A DNA stretch of 64,000 nt, taken from the NCBI GenBank assembly GCA_946406435.1, contig CAMJKP010000004.1, forward strand, positions 26,969 through 90,968, in the 5' to 3' direction. Shown in pieces: positions 8,575 to 17,049 of this stretch. A program made the translations under genes and the position numbers. The notes beneath the pieces were generated by a model. The model had not been told where the DNA came from, did not search any database, and saw only the letters and a program-made list of their open reading frames with translations. The DNA comes from an uncultured Prevotellaceae bacterium. GTDB lineage: Bacteria; Bacteroidota; Bacteroidia; Bacteroidales; Bacteroidaceae. Within the stretch, counting starts at the first letter, position 1. Each line of letters starts with the position of its first letter.

Positions 8575-9453
8575 TTATTGCCAGAACTCATAGAAATTAT
8601 ACCATTGATGCGGATATTTCCTCACCATTCTCTCCAGTTCTGATACATACGCTTTTGACAACTGGTCTATCTGTTCCTTACGCGAAACCGTCTTGTCGTA
8701 TTCAAGTGGAGTGACATAGACATGGTATTTCTTCATCGACTCCTTCATGACATTAACAGCCAAGACATCAAGTTCTCTCATCGTGGCAACACTAAGCGGT
8801 CCTTGCGGGAAACGTGCCTTTGCACCAAGGAACATCTGTTCCACATAACGCGGAGACCCATTGAATCTGTCAGCTGGCAAACTAACGGTCTCACCTCTCT
8901 GAAGTGCTCCATTTATCTCAAAGAGATGGCTCATATCAGGCTTTACGGATATCATCTGGATATTGGTGGATGCGAACATCTTGTTCCTATTTTCTGTCAC
9001 CGATTCCTTCTCACCGTCAAACACAAGGGCATAAAACACTTTCGGGTCTGAGGTAAGGGTATAACCTGCAATCTCATAATTACCTATATGGGCACTCATC
9101 TGAATGAACCCTTCAGGCTTAGAGGCATGCTCAAGGAATCTATCATAACCATCAATTTCTATCTCAAACTTCTTTCCGGCATACATGCCGAACCTATCCA
9201 CAACCACCTGTCCAAACAAACAATGATTGACATAGGTATTCCATGCTGCCCTCAGTCTGCCATAGCCAAAACGCTTTCTGTAAAAGCGATATGCCACGCT
9301 ACGACTGCCATTAGTATTGAGAATCAGACATACAGGAACAACAAAAACGGCCACAAAAGCATATAATAGCCTTATATCCATGACCTTCATCACAGCTATA
9401 AGTGCTCTATGCATACCTCCACTACCGAAGGTTGTTCCCGCCCATTGTTGCAT
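8575..9453 (-). CDS. Lysophospholipid acyltransferase, LpxL/HtrB-like
   Basis: The product has 292 residues with a hydrophobic N-terminal segment (about 26-46) and the HX4E-type acyltransferase motif SAHIGNYEIA near residue 140. An Arg/Pro-containing LPADRFNGS motif lies further on. It belongs to the LPLAT group that acylates lipid A-like acceptors and is a regular member of aryl-polyene clusters, probably acylating the membrane anchor. It ends 42 bp before the dehydratase gene start. Confidence 0.88.
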   Translation of the reverse strand: MQQWAGTTFGSGGMHRALIAVMKVMDIRLLYAFVAVFVVPVCLILNTNGSRSVAYRFYRKRFGYGRLRAAWNTYVNHCLFGQVVVDRFGMYAGKKFEIEIDGYDRFLEHASKPEGFIQMSAHIGNYEIAGYTLTSDPKVFYALVFDGEKESVTENRNKMFASTNIQMISVKPDMSHLFEINGALQRGETVSLPADRFNGSPRYVEQMFLGAKARFPQGPLSVATMRELDVLAVNVMKESMKKYHVYVTPLEYDKTVSRKEQIDQLSKAYVSELERMVRKYPHQWYNFYEFWQ

Positions 9454-9464
9454 GAGATATCAGT

Positions 9465-9541
9465 TCATAGTGTATAGTTCATAATTCATAGTAAACCAAC
9501 GTGCGCCAACAAACTATGAACTATGCACTATGAATTATGAA
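9465..9541. repeat. AT-rich inverted repeat between LPLAT and ACP genes
   Basis: Two arms of about 30 bp made of alternating TTCATAGT/TTCATAAT words face each other around a short GTGCGCC centre. They can form an imperfect hairpin in RNA of either strand. It lies inside the operon and looks like a dispersed microrepeat rather than a factor-independent terminator, since no T-run follows. Confidence 0.6.
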
Positions 9542-9787
9542 CTAACAATTCACCTTACTCTCGATATAATCATAGAACTGAGAAAGTGTCTGAACACCAG
9601 CCATTTCCTCCGGCTTAATCTTGAAACCGAAGTTCTTTTCTACGATTACAACGATATCAACGAAATCAAGACTGTCAATACCGAGGCCAGCTTTCAACTC
9701 TGCCTCTGGGGCAATCTTTTCTTCATCGATTTCCAAATCCTCTACAAGGAAGTTATTTACTTTCTCTTCTACTTCTTGACGTGTCAT
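9542..9787 (-). CDS. Acyl carrier protein (second)
   Basis: The product has 81 residues with the phosphopantetheine site GIDSLDFVD near Ser39. It is closer to conventional fatty-acid ACPs than the protein at 5693-5953. Two dedicated ACPs are usual in aryl-polyene clusters, one possibly for priming and the other for extension. The gene is separated from its neighbours by about 70-90 bp of AT-rich repeats. Confidence 0.95.
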   Translation of the reverse strand: MTRQEVEEKVNNFLVEDLEIDEEKIAPEAELKAGLGIDSLDFVDIVVIVEKNFGFKIKPEEMAGVQTLSQFYDYIESKVNC

Positions 9788-9857
9788 TTTTATTTACTAT
9801 TTAACTATTTACTATTTACTATTTTTTTGTCTAAAGCCTTTGACCTTTGACCTTAGA

Positions 9858-10961
9858 CTATTTTATTCTACAAACCATGATACTATGGCATTGTCCAAGA
9901 CCATCATATATCTGTTCAACCTCAAGACCAGCCTCATTCACCAATCTGGTCATATCTTCAGAATGATACATCTTACTATTGCCATTGGCCATAGCAGTAA
10001 AGTACAGACTTGTCATCGTCAAACAGAAGGCTGCGGTCTCAAACCTTTGTCTATCCCACAATGTCTCCATAATGAAGATACGTGTATCGGCATCCATTAC
10101 GGTCTTTGCTCGTGTAAGGATACTGACAATCTCCTCTTCTGAGAAACAATCAAGGAACTGACTCATCCAGATAGCATCAAGACCTCCTTCCCTCTTCGGG
10201 AATGCAGCATCCTTGTCAAGCAGATTTATGCCATAGCCCTTGATACGCTCTGCACCTTCCTTGCCCTTCGTATTCTCCTTCATCATACCTATCTGCTGAG
10301 GAAGGTCGAGAATCGTCACCTCTACATTCTTGTCATATCCAACACATTGCAACGCCCACTTACCAGTATTGCCACCAACATCATACAGAGAACGTACCTT
10401 GTGTTTCTTGAACACTATCTCCAATGCCTCTGGGAAAGAAGAGTCGCTATAGAAATGATCAAAACCAAACCAGCTATCCTGCACTTGCTTAGGCAGAGAG
10501 GAAAGTCCTTCATAAATCGTCGGCCAATCTCCCAGCCACTTCAATCCTGCAGGCCTACCCTCTTTCATAGACTCCTCCAGATTGAATAATCCCTGATAGT
10601 TTACATCATGATTGAAGTCGATATTCACCCTTGTTGCCGGATCATTAAGCAGGAAAAATCCCGTTTTAGTAATCGAATACTTATCCGTTACATCATCTAT
10701 AATCACGGTACCAATGCTTAGAGATGCCTCAAGAAGACATTTAACAGCATATTTTGACAAACCTGTCTTCTCTACGACCTCGTCCTCTGTCAAACCATCT
10801 TTGCTATCGCAAAGCGCATCAAGGATACCAAATTTTACCACCAGACGGGATGCCTGAAACACGATAGGTCCCCACGCTATGAACTCCGCCAAACGCTGAG
10901 CCTCACGCGCAGACATATCGTCTTTTGTGTACCTTTTCTTTAAATCAGGAAATAAATTCAT
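9858..10961 (-). CDS. SAM-dependent O-methyltransferase (acetylserotonin-OMT-like)
   Basis: From the ATG at 10961 the protein has 367 residues. An N-terminal winged-helix dimerisation region (REAQRLAEFIAWGPIVFQAS, then GLTEDEVVEKTGLSKYAVK) is followed by a class I methyltransferase domain with motif I VRSLYDVGGNTGKW. This is the architecture of plant and bacterial phenolic O-methyltransferases. The probable job is methylating the aryl head group of the polyene. A longer reading from 11009 would start inside the upstream gene's end and adds a basic tail without family support. Confidence 0.88.
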   Translation of the reverse strand: MNLFPDLKKRYTKDDMSAREAQRLAEFIAWGPIVFQASRLVVKFGILDALCDSKDGLTEDEVVEKTGLSKYAVKCLLEASLSIGTVIIDDVTDKYSITKTGFFLLNDPATRVNIDFNHDVNYQGLFNLEESMKEGRPAGLKWLGDWPTIYEGLSSLPKQVQDSWFGFDHFYSDSSFPEALEIVFKKHKVRSLYDVGGNTGKWALQCVGYDKNVEVTILDLPQQIGMMKENTKGKEGAERIKGYGINLLDKDAAFPKREGGLDAIWMSQFLDCFSEEEIVSILTRAKTVMDADTRIFIMETLWDRQRFETAAFCLTMTSLYFTAMANGNSKMYHSEDMTRLVNEAGLEVEQIYDGLGQCHSIMVCRIK

Positions 10962-10998
10962 TATATAAAAATCAGGTCTTTGGTTATGTTTTTTCTTC

Positions 10999-11709
10999 TT
11001 AAAAATCAAACCCCATTGCTATGAAGACGTTAGTCATAACATCATAGCTATCGTAACTATAATAGTTATAGCTTTCTGTTACCTTCCTATTGTCTTGAAG
11101 CGCAAAACCAGCAGAAACCGACAAACCATGCTTTTCTCCGATTTTGAACCTGCAACCCATGCTAGTTGAAAAATAAGCTCCTGAATAAGAAGGAGAATAA
11201 CCTAATTTCACGTCAACAAATGGATTGATTTTCACATTTACGAAATCAGACCTGAAATTAAAGTAGATTGGCACAGAACTTTTGTCGTCATCCATGTAAT
11301 ATCTGAATCCTACACCTGCACCCAGAAAGACATACGAATTCAACTGATAGCCTGCAGAAAGGTTGAGAACAGGAGAATTATCACCATCATCATCATTTGA
11401 TTCCATCTCATAACCTAATTCCGCTATAGCACGGAACCCACGCTTGAGACCATTTCTTGAAATCTTTGGAACTTCTTCCTCCTCCTTTACAACTTTCTCT
11501 TTGGTAATCTTCAGGACCTCATCCATATTATAAACGAACAAACTACCATCAGAAGTCTGTATTTTAAGCGATTCTGTGGGAATCTGCTCGATAACCAAAC
11601 CCTTTATGATACTTCCGTTCTTAAGATAAACTACATCTTTCATATCCTGTGCCATCATACCAACATAACATGACAAGGCAGCAAGGAGCATAAATATCTT
11701 TTTTATCAT
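10999..11709 (-). CDS. Outer-membrane beta-barrel protein
   Basis: The product has 236 residues with a signal peptide (MIKKIFMLLAALSCYVGMMA-Q), a short periplasmic-type region (DVVYLKNGSIIKGLVIEQ), and an OmpA-like eight-strand barrel ending in GFDF, with the terminal Phe expected of BAM substrates. It is not a standard aryl-polyene gene. It heads the 3' side of a four-gene insert of secreted proteins between the methyltransferase and the ketosynthase. Function unknown. Confidence 0.8.
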   Translation of the reverse strand: MIKKIFMLLAALSCYVGMMAQDMKDVVYLKNGSIIKGLVIEQIPTESLKIQTSDGSLFVYNMDEVLKITKEKVVKEEEEVPKISRNGLKRGFRAIAELGYEMESNDDDGDNSPVLNLSAGYQLNSYVFLGAGVGFRYYMDDDKSSVPIYFNFRSDFVNVKINPFVDVKLGYSPSYSGAYFSTSMGCRFKIGEKHGLSVSAGFALQDNRKVTESYNYYSYDSYDVMTNVFIAMGFDF

Positions 11710-11724
11710 TGTGTCTGTTCGTCG

Positions 11725-12219
11725 TTAAATATACTTTCTCAGTATAGTACCTAACTTTTTTCCTGTGCTCTTGGCACCGTCTTTGATAAGATTCAGCTTT
11801 GTGCCAAACATACCGCCTTTGCCAAACAAGCCTGCAATACTACCGACAATCTCTCCTTTCTTGTCAATAAGCTGCACAACAAAAGAATAATCGCCTTTAG
11901 GACTAATTGTAGTTACCACGACTTTGACTGTCCAATCTGATTCCTTGCCAAAATTCAAATAGCAAACGTTTTTCAAGGCTGCATTCGCATTTTGCAAAAT
12001 CAGGTCTTCAACATCCGACTTATCCACTTTCCAGTCTTTCTCATACTCTGCAAACTCAGCCTCTGATCTGTTATGAATCTTTATATATTCAATCTCCAGA
12101 TTAGCAGTCCTCTTATACAAAGCCTCAAAGGAGCCTGTCACAACTTCTGTACTTAACGGAGCCTGCGCATAGCTACAGAGAGACAGACACGCAAACAAAA
12201 TAAATAAGATCCTTCTCAT
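11725..12219 (-). CDS. Secreted protein, unknown function (insert paralogue 1)
   Basis: The product has 164 residues with a signal peptide ending ...SLCSYA-Q. The mature domain reads as alternating strands and helices with a Gly-rich stretch (GSIAGLFGKGGMFG). It shares length, layout and local pattern (an acidic EYEKDW segment, then a VKVVVTTISPKGDY strand) with the two genes upstream, so the three are probably diverged paralogues. I do not recognise a named family. It is co-directional and only 10-15 bp from its neighbours, hence in the same transcription unit. Confidence 0.75.
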   Translation of the reverse strand: MRRILFILFACLSLCSYAQAPLSTEVVTGSFEALYKRTANLEIEYIKIHNRSEAEFAEYEKDWKVDKSDVEDLILQNANAALKNVCYLNFGKESDWTVKVVVTTISPKGDYSFVVQLIDKKGEIVGSIAGLFGKGGMFGTKLNLIKDGAKSTGKKLGTILRKYI

Positions 12220-12228
12220 TTTATTTAA

Positions 12229-12789
12229 TTACTTAGCCTTCTTGATAAGCTTCACAACCCACTCACCAAGTTCCTCGTATGCATCTCTACGACGAGCCTC
12301 ATTGCCAAATCCACCACCAGGAACGCCATCAGCATCAAGCACAGCGAAAGTCTCTGTACTACCATTCTTGGTAAATTCTACAGTACTGTTAAAGTGAGCA
12401 TCACCAGCACCCATACCTACCCACACAGCGACGGCGGTATTACCATAGTTAAAATCTTTTACCTTGACAGTAATGATATACTGAGCCTGATCTTTCTCTG
12501 TTGTCACATTAACATACTTGCTCTTACTTACAGCAGCTGCAAACTCAGCTTCCGCCTCTGCAAGTTCCTGTGGATAGTTTGCTACCCAGTCTTCACCTTT
12601 TGCCTTTAGAAAAGCATCAACATTCTGACCTTCCAATGTAGCAGCAGAATAATCCCAAACGATATACACAAAAGAACCACCAGCCGCCTTAATCTCTGCA
12701 AGTGAACCGCTCTTAATTGTTACATCATCCTTAGCAAACATTGTTATTACAGAAAACAATGCTACCATCAAAAACAAAAATTTCTTCAT
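12229..12789 (-). CDS. Secreted protein, unknown function (insert paralogue 2)
   Basis: The product has 186 residues with a signal peptide (MKKFLFLMVALFSVITMFA-K). The body has an acidic helical segment (NYPQELAEAEAEF) and then strands around AQYIITVKVKDFNYGNTAV, matching the layout of the flanking paralogues. The pattern resembles periplasmic DUF4410-like proteins, but I would not assign it on sequence reading alone. It ends 9 bp before the next gene. Confidence 0.75.
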   Translation of the reverse strand: MKKFLFLMVALFSVITMFAKDDVTIKSGSLAEIKAAGGSFVYIVWDYSAATLEGQNVDAFLKAKGEDWVANYPQELAEAEAEFAAAVSKSKYVNVTTEKDQAQYIITVKVKDFNYGNTAVAVWVGMGAGDAHFNSTVEFTKNGSTETFAVLDADGVPGGGFGNEARRRDAYEELGEWVVKLIKKAK

Positions 12790-12861
12790 TTCTTACCTTT
12801 ATTTATTTGTATAATATATTTTCTTAAATATTCGACTACTTTTTAAAGTCTTTACTATAAC

Positions 12862-13374
12862 CTACTTTAGTTTTGCTAATACCTCACCAAATTTCTTAAA
12901 GCTCTTCCATGTAGCTTCTTTGGTAAAATAGTCTTCAGCTCCAGTAAGTTTCGTTATCTTAATGAGACAAACTTCTTCATTAGAAGACAAATCTGTAACA
13001 GTAGCAGTTCCCCAAACACGGACATACTTGCGGCCAAAAGCACCTACTGTAGCATGCAGATTTTCAAATTTGATAACTATCTTGTATTGTGGTTTTTCTT
13101 CTTTTCCTACGATTTTAAGTTTCTTACCTGAAGAATTAAAAGCATCTATAAACGTTGATTGTGATGTATTTATCAATTCATCATATTCTTCGTTAAAATG
13201 CTGTTTTAGAGTCTCTTCTTTCTCCCAAGTCGTATTCGAGAAATCCATTTCAACACAAGCGCTTGTTCCTGTATCCAAAAACGAAGTCGATCCATAAACG
13301 ATTCTAAGCGGACTTGCTGCATTTACAGTAACAGCAAGAAATGCAGTTATTAAAAATAAAAAAAGCTTTTTCAT
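12862..13374 (-). CDS. Secreted protein, unknown function (insert paralogue 3)
   Basis: The product has 170 residues with a signal peptide (MKKLFLFLITAFLAVTVNA-A), then FNEEYDELIN, and the strand PQYKIVIKFENLHATVGAFG equivalent to that of the neighbour at 12229-12789. It ends in a Lys-rich amphipathic helix (FKKFGEVLAKLK), as paralogue 2 ends in LIKKAK. It is the first gene of the four-gene secreted insert, 19 bp after the ketosynthase stop. Confidence 0.75.
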   Translation of the reverse strand: MKKLFLFLITAFLAVTVNAASPLRIVYGSTSFLDTGTSACVEMDFSNTTWEKEETLKQHFNEEYDELINTSQSTFIDAFNSSGKKLKIVGKEEKPQYKIVIKFENLHATVGAFGRKYVRVWGTATVTDLSSNEEVCLIKITKLTGAEDYFTKEATWKSFKKFGEVLAKLK

Positions 13375-13393
13375 GATTCAAAAAGACTTGATT

Positions 13394-14617
13394 TTATATC
13401 TTCTTAATTACAAGCGCACTATTAGTTCCACCAAAACCGAAAGAGTTGCTGAGAACCACGTTAACCTCGGTATCAACGGTCTTAGCTGCGATATTAAGTT
13501 TTGCAGAATGTTCGTCAGGATTCTCGAAATTTATATTAGGAGCAACAAAGTTATTCTGCATCATAATAGCTGAATATACAATCTCAGAAGCTCCTGCCAT
13601 CCAGCACTCATGACCTGTCATTCCCTTTGTTGAACTTATAAGGGCATGCTGTCCATGGAACATACGATCCAAAGCAATAGCCTCATACATATCTCCCTGA
13701 CGGGTACTTGTGGCATGAGCGTTGATATAGTCAATATCCTTTACATCCACACCTGCATCCTGCAAGGCACGTGACATAGCAATAACGCTACCCTCATCAC
13801 TTGGCTGACTGATAACTGCCGTTCCGTTTGAAGAGAAACCATAACCCACAACCTCTGCGATTATCTTAGCACCACGAGCCACAGCATGGTCGTAATCCTC
13901 AAGAACAAGAGCGGCAGCACCACCACTTGGAATCAAGCCGTCACGATCACGCTCAAATGGACGTGAAGCCTTTGTAGGCTCATCCATACGCTTCGAGAAT
14001 GCTCCCAGAGCATCAAAAGAAGCCATAGAATAATAGTTCACCTCCTGAGCTCCGCCACAGAGAACCGTATTCTGAAGTCCCTGCTTTATGAGCATATATG
14101 CAAGACCAATAGAGTGACTGCCACTTGCACAAGCCGCACTCACGCTAAAGTTCACGCCTCTTAAATGGAATACCGTACTCATATTCATGTTTACGGTTGA
14201 GTTCATAGCCTGAAAGATGAAGTTCTGACCGAGAAGCTCAGTATCGCGCTTCTCTTCCATAATCTTAGCCGACTCAATAACAGGCTTTGCCGACGAGTCA
14301 TTACCGAAGATACAGCCAACCTCATTCTGCAACAGATACTCATCGCTTATCTCCGCCATCTCGAAAGCCTGACGGGAAGCCATATATGCATATTCAGCCT
14401 CCTCTGAGAAGCCTCTACGCATATGGCGGTCGATAAGTCCCTTGAGCTTTGGCTGCTCAACAATACCTGTCAGACACGACTGATAGCCATATTCCAGACG
14501 CTCCTTCTCAAGTCCGATACCTGACTTTCCCTCATAGAGGGAGTTCTTCACTTCTTCTATTGTAGTTCCCAGGCAAGACCATATGCCCATACCTGTTATT
14601 ACGACTCGTTTTGCCAT
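13394..14617 (-). CDS. Beta-ketoacyl-ACP synthase, FabF type
   Basis: From the ATG at 14617 the protein has 407 residues and a complete ketosynthase fold: MAKRVVITGMGIWSCLG start, Cys in SVSAACASGSHS, His in NAHATSTRQGD and His in STKGMTGHECW, ending in LSNSFGFGGTNSALV. It is the single-domain elongating ketosynthase of the cluster. An upstream in-frame methionine (14635) only adds MGGFLF and is not needed. It follows the ketoreductase gene across a palindromic repeat. Confidence 0.95.
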   Translation of the reverse strand: MAKRVVITGMGIWSCLGTTIEEVKNSLYEGKSGIGLEKERLEYGYQSCLTGIVEQPKLKGLIDRHMRRGFSEEAEYAYMASRQAFEMAEISDEYLLQNEVGCIFGNDSSAKPVIESAKIMEEKRDTELLGQNFIFQAMNSTVNMNMSTVFHLRGVNFSVSAACASGSHSIGLAYMLIKQGLQNTVLCGGAQEVNYYSMASFDALGAFSKRMDEPTKASRPFERDRDGLIPSGGAAALVLEDYDHAVARGAKIIAEVVGYGFSSNGTAVISQPSDEGSVIAMSRALQDAGVDVKDIDYINAHATSTRQGDMYEAIALDRMFHGQHALISSTKGMTGHECWMAGASEIVYSAIMMQNNFVAPNINFENPDEHSAKLNIAAKTVDTEVNVVLSNSFGFGGTNSALVIKKI

Positions 14618-14625
14618 AAATAAAA

Positions 14626-14757
14626 AGCCCCCCACCTTCTCCCCCGAGGGGGAGGGATTTTATATAGCTTTTTTCGCTACTGGGGAATAATTAATTTCCT
14701 ATTTTCTCGAATTACTACTATCTAAACCTCCCCCCTCGGGGGAGACGAAGGGGGGCT
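14626..14757. repeat. Palindromic repeat element, family B (copy 1)
   Basis: The element is about 130 bp with terminal arms rich in CCCCC/GGGGG (AGCCCCCC at the left, GGGGGGCT at the right) and each arm itself palindromic (CTCCCCCGAGGGGGAG). An AT-rich core with ACTACTATCTAA lies between. The right end reaches the stop codon of the ketoreductase gene. Related copies lie at 31.74-31.89, 33.87-34.03 and 52.71-52.84 kb. In RNA it would be a strong double hairpin inside the operon. Confidence 0.8.
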
Positions 14758-15484
14758 AGTACAACCCTCCATTTATCGAAATACACTCGCCCGTGATATA
14801 CGAAGCAGCATCAGAGAGAAGGAACTTCACAAGGGCAGCCACCTCCTCCGGCTTGCCAAATCTGTTCATAGGCACAAGCTTCTTCAGCTCATCCTGTGGC
14901 AGATCCTTGGTCATATCAGTCTCGATGAAACCGGGAGCAACGGCATTTACATTCACGTTTCTTGCAGCCGTCTCCTGTGCAAGAGCCTTCGTAGCACCTA
15001 TCAGAGCAGCCTTGGCAGCACTATAGTTCACCTGTCCCGGCATTCCCTTCAATCCTGAAAGCGAAGCCATATTGACAATCCTACCACCATGCTTGCGCAT
15101 CATCATCTTGGTAAGGAGATGACTTGTGACATTATAGAAACCATTGAGTGTGACATTAAGAACAGCATGCCAGTCAGCCTCAGGCATCATAAACATAAGA
15201 TTATCCTTCCTGATACCTGCATTGTTCACAAGATAGGCTATATAGTCTTCTGGATGATTAGCCTCCCAACTGTCAAGAGAAGCATCCACCTGAGCCTTGT
15301 CAGCCACATCAAACTGCATAAGTTCAGCCTTACCGCCAGCAGCCTCTATGTCAGCCTTTACAGCCTCAGCCGCCTCTTTATTACTCTGATAGTTTATTAT
15401 CACAGGAATCTCCATATCAGCCACGGCAAGACATACTGCCCTACCCAGACCTCTTGATCCACCTGTTACGAGTGCATATTTCAT
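14756..15484 (-). CDS. fabG: 3-oxoacyl-ACP reductase (FabG/ApeQ type)
   Basis: This 242-residue short-chain dehydrogenase has the TGGSRGLGRA nucleotide-binding motif, NNAG at about 88, Ser in NMASLSGL and the YSAAK catalytic pair, and ends in GECISINGGLY. It reduces 3-oxoacyl-ACP in the polyene cycle. It is the first biosynthetic gene visible downstream of the NusG-like regulator and is separated from it by a large palindromic repeat. Confidence 0.93.
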   Translation of the reverse strand: MKYALVTGGSRGLGRAVCLAVADMEIPVIINYQSNKEAAEAVKADIEAAGGKAELMQFDVADKAQVDASLDSWEANHPEDYIAYLVNNAGIRKDNLMFMMPEADWHAVLNVTLNGFYNVTSHLLTKMMMRKHGGRIVNMASLSGLKGMPGQVNYSAAKAALIGATKALAQETAARNVNVNAVAPGFIETDMTKDLPQDELKKLVPMNRFGKPEEVAALVKFLLSDAASYITGECISINGGLY

Positions 15485-15500
15485 ATATAAAAATTAAAAA

Positions 15501-15637
15501 TAGCCCCTCACCTGTCCTACGGACACCCTCTCCCCAAAGGGCGAGGGAGATATTACATTTGTTCGTTTACGTGGGATTATTACTAACTTTTCCCTCGCCC
15601 TTTGGGGAGAGGGTGTCCGTAGGACGGGTGAGGGGCT
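15501..15637. repeat. Large inverted repeat, family C
   Basis: Two arms of about 47 bp (15501-15548 and 15591-15637) are almost perfectly complementary and include CCTACGGACACCCTCTCCCC. The loop is about 42 bp. It lies between the NusG-like gene and the ketoreductase. Because the putative antiterminator gene is directly upstream in transcription order, this stem could be the transcription barrier that the antiterminator overcomes; no long T-run follows, so this is speculative. Confidence 0.8.
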
Positions 15638-15653
15638 GTTAGTACCACCTTTT

Positions 15654-16355
15654 CTATTCTATCTTCTCCAAACAATTCTTCGGGATATAGGCTGTAGAGA
15701 TAAATCCTATACCATCAATATTCACACCAACGCGCGTCTGTCCCTTGAGACGGACAATATGCCCTACAAGTCCTTCAAACACGCCTTCGGTAACTCTTAC
15801 TAAATCATTTTCCTTGAAGATGAATGATGTCTGCCTAAAAATCTTATCCTCGGCATCAGCATCCACCCATCTTCTGAAAGAATCCATCTGTCTGTCAGGA
15901 ATCACAACAGGGGTACGACCTGTTCCGATAGGTCTGCCAAACTCATCCTTGTGCGGCTGATAGCTGAAATGAAGGAAAGACAGAGGTTCTCTGCCAACCA
16001 ACTTGGCAAGCACACTTTCCTTACTACGCACAAACAGATTATTCGGGATAATACTTACAAGGACATTCTTTGTCTTCCCTGCAATATTACGTTTCTTATA
16101 CCATTGCGGAACATACGCACTCTCCACTCCCTCCATCTGCATCAGAATCTCCTCTGCCTTCTTCTCCTGCCCATACGCAGCACGCATAAGGAACCACTTG
16201 TTTCCTACATCTGACGTACGGATACAATTGGGGGACACCCCTTCAAAAGACTTTTGGTAGAGGATGGTAGCATTTTCTGCTACATTTTTCTGTAAATTGT
16301 CTCCTAAAACGGAGATTTTCTGCCCATTAACCAATGCGGCAGAAGATATTGACAT
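15654..16355 (-). CDS. UpxY-type NusG paralogue, transcription antiterminator
   Basis: With the ATG at 16355 the protein has 233 residues. A short N-terminal tail is followed by the NGN domain (KWFLMRAAYGQEKKAEEIL, then VESAYVPQWYKKRN), which binds RNA polymerase, and a C-terminal KOW domain (DLVRVTEGVFEGLVGHIVRL). UpxY/LoaP-family NusG paralogues act on one long operon, usually capsule or polyketide. Its place at the head of the polyene cluster suggests it promotes read-through there. The start at 16355 is preferred over one at 16628 because a consensus promoter (16435-16465) and a leader hairpin (16395-16424) lie between them. Confidence 0.9.
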   Translation of the reverse strand: MSISSAALVNGQKISVLGDNLQKNVAENATILYQKSFEGVSPNCIRTSDVGNKWFLMRAAYGQEKKAEEILMQMEGVESAYVPQWYKKRNIAGKTKNVLVSIIPNNLFVRSKESVLAKLVGREPLSFLHFSYQPHKDEFGRPIGTGRTPVVIPDRQMDSFRRWVDADAEDKIFRQTSFIFKENDLVRVTEGVFEGLVGHIVRLKGQTRVGVNIDGIGFISTAYIPKNCLEKIE

Positions 16356-16394
16356 ATCAGAAATGATTACAAGGTTTTGATATATGTCGCAATA

Positions 16395-16465
16395 CTGGCA
16401 TCGCTTATTAGCAATAAATGCCAGAAATATTTGGCAAAAATACACTTTTTTTCCCGAGAAAACAA
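16395..16465 (-). promoter_or_regulatory. Promoter and leader hairpin of the NusG-like gene
   Basis: On the minus strand TTG (16463-16465), 20 bp spacing and TATTTTTG (16435-16442) match the Bacteroidetes TTG/TAnnTTTG promoter. Transcription should begin near 16428. The first 35 nt of RNA then form a hairpin with stem CTGGCAT/ATGCCAG (16395-16424). A 5'-terminal hairpin is where specialised NusG proteins are often recruited, so it could be an autoregulatory or loading site. Confidence 0.65.
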
Positions 16466-16660
16466 GAAATAACGATGATATTTTCCTTCTCCAACACTTT
16501 TTAAGATAATAACAGCACAAAACTGCATCTTCCACACACTCCCCCACCCCTAAATTTGCATTATTGTCCCTCTCGCTCGAACTTCCTTTTTTGCCACGTT
16601 TTTTCTGGATTGTAAGAATTTCAATCACGACCCCAAATTAGAACATCTGTGATAAACAAA

Positions 16661-16687
16661 AAAGGCTCACATAATGTGAGCCTTTAT
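16661..16687 (-). terminator. Factor-independent terminator after the toxin-antitoxin pair
   Basis: A perfect 12-bp stem AAAGGCTCACAT/ATGTGAGCCTTT is followed on the minus strand by a run of T residues. It lies about 50 bp after the antitoxin stop and isolates that unit from the NusG-like gene. Confidence 0.85.
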
Positions 16688-16738
16688 TAATTTATGTCCC
16701 GAGAAAAAGCGCCCTCAAAGTCATTTTGATAATATTAT

Positions 16739-17047
16739 TTACAAAAGACTTACGGCTACTCTTTTTCCAAGACCACCAAATATTCGTGATAGAGTTGACA
16801 ATTGTATATCAGTCCTGCCATTCTCTACACGCGAGATAAAACTTTTCTTTGTCCCTATCTTTTGCGCTAACTCTTCTTGAGTCATTCCCGCTTTCTTGCG
16901 TTCAAGTTTCAAACGTTCACCAATAATGAACGCATCACAACTGAGTTCAAAAGCATCACGCTCTGGTGTACCAACCTCACCAAAGTCTTCTGCTATCATA
17001 TCCTCTATTGAACCACATCCTATTTTCTTCAATTCCTCTTGTGTCAT
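16739..17047 (-). CDS. higA: HigA-like antitoxin, XRE helix-turn-helix
   Basis: The product has 102 residues. Residues about 42-98 form a Cro/C1-type helix-turn-helix (RKKAGMTQEELAQKIGTKKSFISRVENGRTD), and the N-terminal about 35 residues would contact the toxin. It lies 2 bp after the toxin gene, the toxin-first order typical of HigBA. It is expected to neutralise the toxin and repress the shared promoter. Confidence 0.88.
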   Translation of the reverse strand: MTQEELKKIGCGSIEDMIAEDFGEVGTPERDAFELSCDAFIIGERLKLERKKAGMTQEELAQKIGTKKSFISRVENGRTDIQLSTLSRIFGGLGKRVAVSLL

Positions 17048-17049
17048 AA

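Noticed and set aside
16356..16628. N-terminal extension of the NusG-like protein
   Set aside because: A consensus promoter and a leader hairpin lie within it, and the extension has no family similarity.
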